A DNA stretch of 64,000 nt from Vibrio diazotrophicus (GTDB lineage Bacteria; Pseudomonadota; Gammaproteobacteria; Enterobacterales; Vibrionaceae), in the NCBI RefSeq assembly GCF_038452265.1, contig NZ_CP151842.1, positions 1,054,001-1,118,000 on the forward strand, read 5' to 3'. A program made the translations under genes and the position numbers. Of this stretch, positions 61,691 through 64,000 are shown one piece after another; positions within the stretch are counted from its first letter, which is position 1, and each line of letters starts with the position of its first letter. A model generated the notes under the pieces. It worked only from the letters and a program-made list of their open reading frames with translations, was not told the DNA's origin and ran no database searches.

Positions 61691-61721
61691 AGGACACCGA
61701 GCTTAAACTCGGCGTCCTTTT
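61691..61721. terminator. Terminator between methyltransferase and ald genes
   Basis: AGGAC-CCGAG / CTCGG-GTCCT (A-C mismatch inside) with a 6-nt loop and TTTT. The genes converge, so it may serve both. Confidence 0.8.
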
Positions 61722-61729
61722 GCTTGGGG

Positions 61730-62854
61730 TCAATTAAACATTTCTATCGCTTGTCTAGGATCTACGTAGTCAAGCTGGAAGGCATCGGCGACTGCTTTAC
61801 AGGTCACTTTACCGTGAATAACATTTAACCCATTAAGTAACCCTGAATCCTCAAGTAATGCTCTTTGATACCCTTTGTTCGCGAGTTTAAGGATATAAGG
61901 TAGCGTCGCATTGTTTAGCGCGTAGGTAGAGGTTCTCGCGACCGCTCCCGGCATGTTTGCTACGCAATAGTGGACCACATCATCGATAATGTATGTTGGT
62001 TCTGCGTGCGTAGTGGCATGAGACGTTTCGAAGCAACCACCTTGGTCAATGGCAACATCGACTACGGCAGAGCCTGCTTTCATCTGGCTAATGTGCTGCT
62101 TTGTCACTAGCTTTGGAGCCGCAGCTCCGGGAATTAAAACCGCGCCTATCACTAGGTCGGCATTTAGAACATTTTGTTCTACCGTATCTTTGGTTGAGAA
62201 TAAGACTTTAGCGCTGCCCTGAAATTCTTCATCAAGCTTGCGTAATGTATCGATATTTTTGTCGATGATGGTAACGTCAGCCCTTAAGCCAACCGCCATT
62301 CTCGCAGCATTTGCGCCGACTACACCGCCACCTAGAACGACGACTTTCGCTGGTGCAACGCCCGGTACACCACTGAGCAATAAACCACATCCACCACGTG
62401 ATTTTTCCAACGCCTGTGCACCCGCTTGAATAGACATTCTGCCTGCGACCTCAGACATTGGTGCTAATAGTGGTAAGCGACCCATATTATCTGTTACAGT
62501 CTCATATGCTATACAGACAGCTTTGCTCTTGATTAGCTCTTCAGTTTGTGGAAAATCTGGAGCTAGGTGTAAATAAGTAAATAATATTTGCCCTTCTTTG
62601 AGCAATGCTCGTTCTACAGCTTGAGGTTCTTTAACCTTTACAATCATCTCTGCTTTCGCAAATATGTCGGCAGCGGTAGGAAGAATGGATGCGCCCGACG
62701 CGATGTAATCGTTGTCGGAAATACCAATGCCATGTCCGGCATTTGTTTCTATCAATACTTGGTGGCCGTGAGAGACCAGCTCTCTCACACTTGATGGGAT
62801 CATACCAACACGGTATTCGTGGTTTTTGATTTCTTTAGGTACACCAATGATCAT
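61730..62854 (-). CDS. ald: Alanine dehydrogenase
   Basis: A 374-aa NAD-dependent enzyme that interconverts alanine and pyruvate plus ammonia. The N-terminal signature MIIGVPKEIKNHEYRVGM, the substrate-binding KVKEPQAVE and the Rossmann motif VVLGGGVVGANAARMAVG are present. It is divergent from lrp (156 nt), which probably regulates it in response to amino acids. Confidence 0.96.
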   Translation of the reverse strand: MIIGVPKEIKNHEYRVGMIPSSVRELVSHGHQVLIETNAGHGIGISDNDYIASGASILPTAADIFAKAEMIVKVKEPQAVERALLKEGQILFTYLHLAPDFPQTEELIKSKAVCIAYETVTDNMGRLPLLAPMSEVAGRMSIQAGAQALEKSRGGCGLLLSGVPGVAPAKVVVLGGGVVGANAARMAVGLRADVTIIDKNIDTLRKLDEEFQGSAKVLFSTKDTVEQNVLNADLVIGAVLIPGAAAPKLVTKQHISQMKAGSAVVDVAIDQGGCFETSHATTHAEPTYIIDDVVHYCVANMPGAVARTSTYALNNATLPYILKLANKGYQRALLEDSGLLNGLNVIHGKVTCKAVADAFQLDYVDPRQAIEMFN

Positions 62855-63010
62855 CCTGACTCCTTAGTCTTACTTGGTTGTATTGACTGTGTCTTGAGTT
62901 TTATGGCGAGTTTATTGCTAGTATATGCGCTATTGTTTAAGATTTGAAACTGCATATTAAAAAGTTGTAGTATATTTTTTGCAAGGAAGTAATTAAGGTG
63001 GAATATAAAA

Positions 63011-63505
63011 ATGGCAGACAACTATAAAAGGCCGTCCAAGGATCTTGATCGTATCGACCGCAACATCTTGAATGAGTTGCAGAAAGACGGTCGTATTTCG
63101 AACGTTGAATTATCTAAGCGAGTAGGTCTATCTCCAACGCCGTGCTTGGAGCGTGTACGTCGCTTAGAACGTCAGGGATACATTACTGGATATACAGCGT
63201 TATTAAACCCTCAGTACCTTGATGCATCACTATTGGTTTTTGTAGAAATTACTCTAAACCGTGGTGCGCCAGACGTGTTTGAACAGTTTAATACTGCAGT
63301 ACAAAAACTGGATGATATTCAAGAATGTCATTTGGTTTCAGGTGATTTCGACTACTTGTTGAAAACTCGTGTATCAGACATGGGTGCTTACCGTAAGTTA
63401 CTTGGGGATACCTTGTTGCGTTTACCTGGTGTAAACGACACTCGAACCTACGTAGTAATGGAAGAAGTTAAACAAACCAATCAGTTAGTCATTAAAACTC
63501 GTTAA
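63011..63505 (+). CDS. lrp: Leucine-responsive regulatory protein
   Basis: A 164-aa Lrp/AsnC regulator. The helix-turn-helix is IDRNILNELQKDGRISNV and LSKRVGLSPTPCLERVRRLE; the C-terminal RAM domain binds leucine (ECHLVSGDFDYLLKTRVSDM). Length and sequence equal the global Lrp. It is divergent from ald and upstream of ftsK, as in many gammaproteobacteria where lrp and ftsK are neighbours. Confidence 0.96.
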   Translation: MADNYKRPSKDLDRIDRNILNELQKDGRISNVELSKRVGLSPTPCLERVRRLERQGYITGYTALLNPQYLDASLLVFVEITLNRGAPDVFEQFNTAVQKLDDIQECHLVSGDFDYLLKTRVSDMGAYRKLLGDTLLRLPGVNDTRTYVVMEEVKQTNQLVIKTR

Positions 63506-63599
63506 TCGTGCTGAAGCTCAGAATAGTGGTATTTCTTTCCGCATTCTGACTTTAGTTAATTGGGTTTTTGACCTTGATATGGTTAAATCTTCGAACAAA

Positions 63600-63630
63600 C
63601 CGAGCGGCTTTTGCCGCTCGGACTGTTTTC
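63600..63630 (+). terminator. Terminator after lrp
   Basis: CCGAGCGGC-TTTT-GCCGCTCGG, a perfect 9-bp stem followed by ACTGTTTTC. Confidence 0.85.
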
Positions 63631-63693
63631 ACCTATCCAATATGAGTATAGTGTTACTCACGTTGGCCATAATAATCATATTCAAGTTGGTTT

Positions 63694-64000
63694 ATGTTCA
63701 AAGAGAACAAAAATAAAGTCGAAACAATTATCAAAACGAGTGAAGAGTTTGACTCTGGACGTTTGGATGGTATTCAAAGACTTAAAGAGTGCGGGCTGAT
63801 ACTGGCTGTTCTGGCTTCTATTTTATTAGCAGTAGCACTGTTCACATTTAGTCCTGCCGATCCCTCATGGTCTCAAACTGCATGGGGTTCTGATATTCAA
63901 AACGGTGGCGGAATTGTCGGCGCTTGGGTCGCTGACACGTTATTTTTTGTCTTCGGTTCACTTGCTTATCCTTTACCCATTATTTTAACCGCTGGTGCGT
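63694..64000 (+). CDS. ftsK: DNA translocase FtsK (5' part)
   Basis: The first 102 codons of FtsK, cut by the window end. After a charged N terminus (MFKENKNKVETIIKTSEEF) come the first membrane helix (GLILAVLASILLAVALFTF), the conserved SPADPSWS in the periplasmic loop and the start of the second helix. FtsK anchors at the division septum and pumps DNA for chromosome dimer resolution. Position after lrp supports the call. Confidence 0.92.
   Translation, partial: MFKENKNKVETIIKTSEEFDSGRLDGIQRLKECGLILAVLASILLAVALFTFSPADPSWSQTAWGSDIQNGGGIVGAWVADTLFFVFGSLAYPLPIILTAGA

Noticed and set aside
1..64000. CRISPR array or intact insertion sequence
   Set aside because: No regularly spaced direct repeats and no transposase with flanking inverted repeats were seen on reading both strands.

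Overview
The window reads as chromosome 1 of a Vibrio species or close relative. The evidence is the gene run tig-clpP-clpX-lon-hupB-ppiD-(comEA-like)-cmk-rpsA-ihfB-lapA-lapB-pyrF-miaE-cysB-ald-lrp-ftsK, preceded by dctPQM/dctDB, an order I recall from Vibrio cholerae. The naming is by recognition of protein families from the sequence; no database search was run.

The left part (1 to about 24961) is accessory. From 39 to 19869 it is a dense cluster of predicted exported or membrane redox and hydrolase proteins: two flavodoxins with signal peptides, two DUF4405 membrane proteins, a carboxymuconolactone-decarboxylase-like protein, a cupin, three aldo/keto reductases (one with a Tat signal), a cytochrome P460, several different alpha/beta hydrolases, a metallo-beta-lactamase-fold hydrolase, an MFS exporter, a LysR regulator and a CusRS-like two-component system. 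The same 37-38 nt promoter block occurs in front of three of these genes, so the two-component system probably controls them. From 20035 to 24535 follow small unknown proteins, a DUF1883-TIR protein, an H-NS paralogue, a tyrosine recombinase and an acidic orphan protein. This part ends at 24937-24961 in a sequence that is the 3' end of a tRNA-Arg without the rest of the tRNA, followed by a terminator. That is what the distal attachment site of an integrated island looks like; the intact tRNA end is not in the window.

The middle (25699-42445) holds transport and signalling genes: a DAACS symporter, EamA and LysE exporters, a GNAT-nitrilase fusion, an unlisted 32-aa membrane peptide, SelO, a two-component system joined to an orphan sugar-binding protein, and the TRAP C4-dicarboxylate transporter dctPQM with a sigma-54 promoter and its DctB/DctD regulators.

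The right part (42961-64000) is core chromosome: protein quality control (tig, clpPX, lon, ppiD) with two recognisable sigma-32 promoters, nucleoid proteins (hupB, ihfB), translation (rpsA), nucleotide synthesis (cmk, pyrF), LPS control (lapAB), tRNA modification (miaE), and the regulators cysB and lrp, ending inside ftsK. Most transcription units end in clear rho-independent terminators. No rRNA, complete tRNA, CRISPR array or intact insertion sequence was seen.
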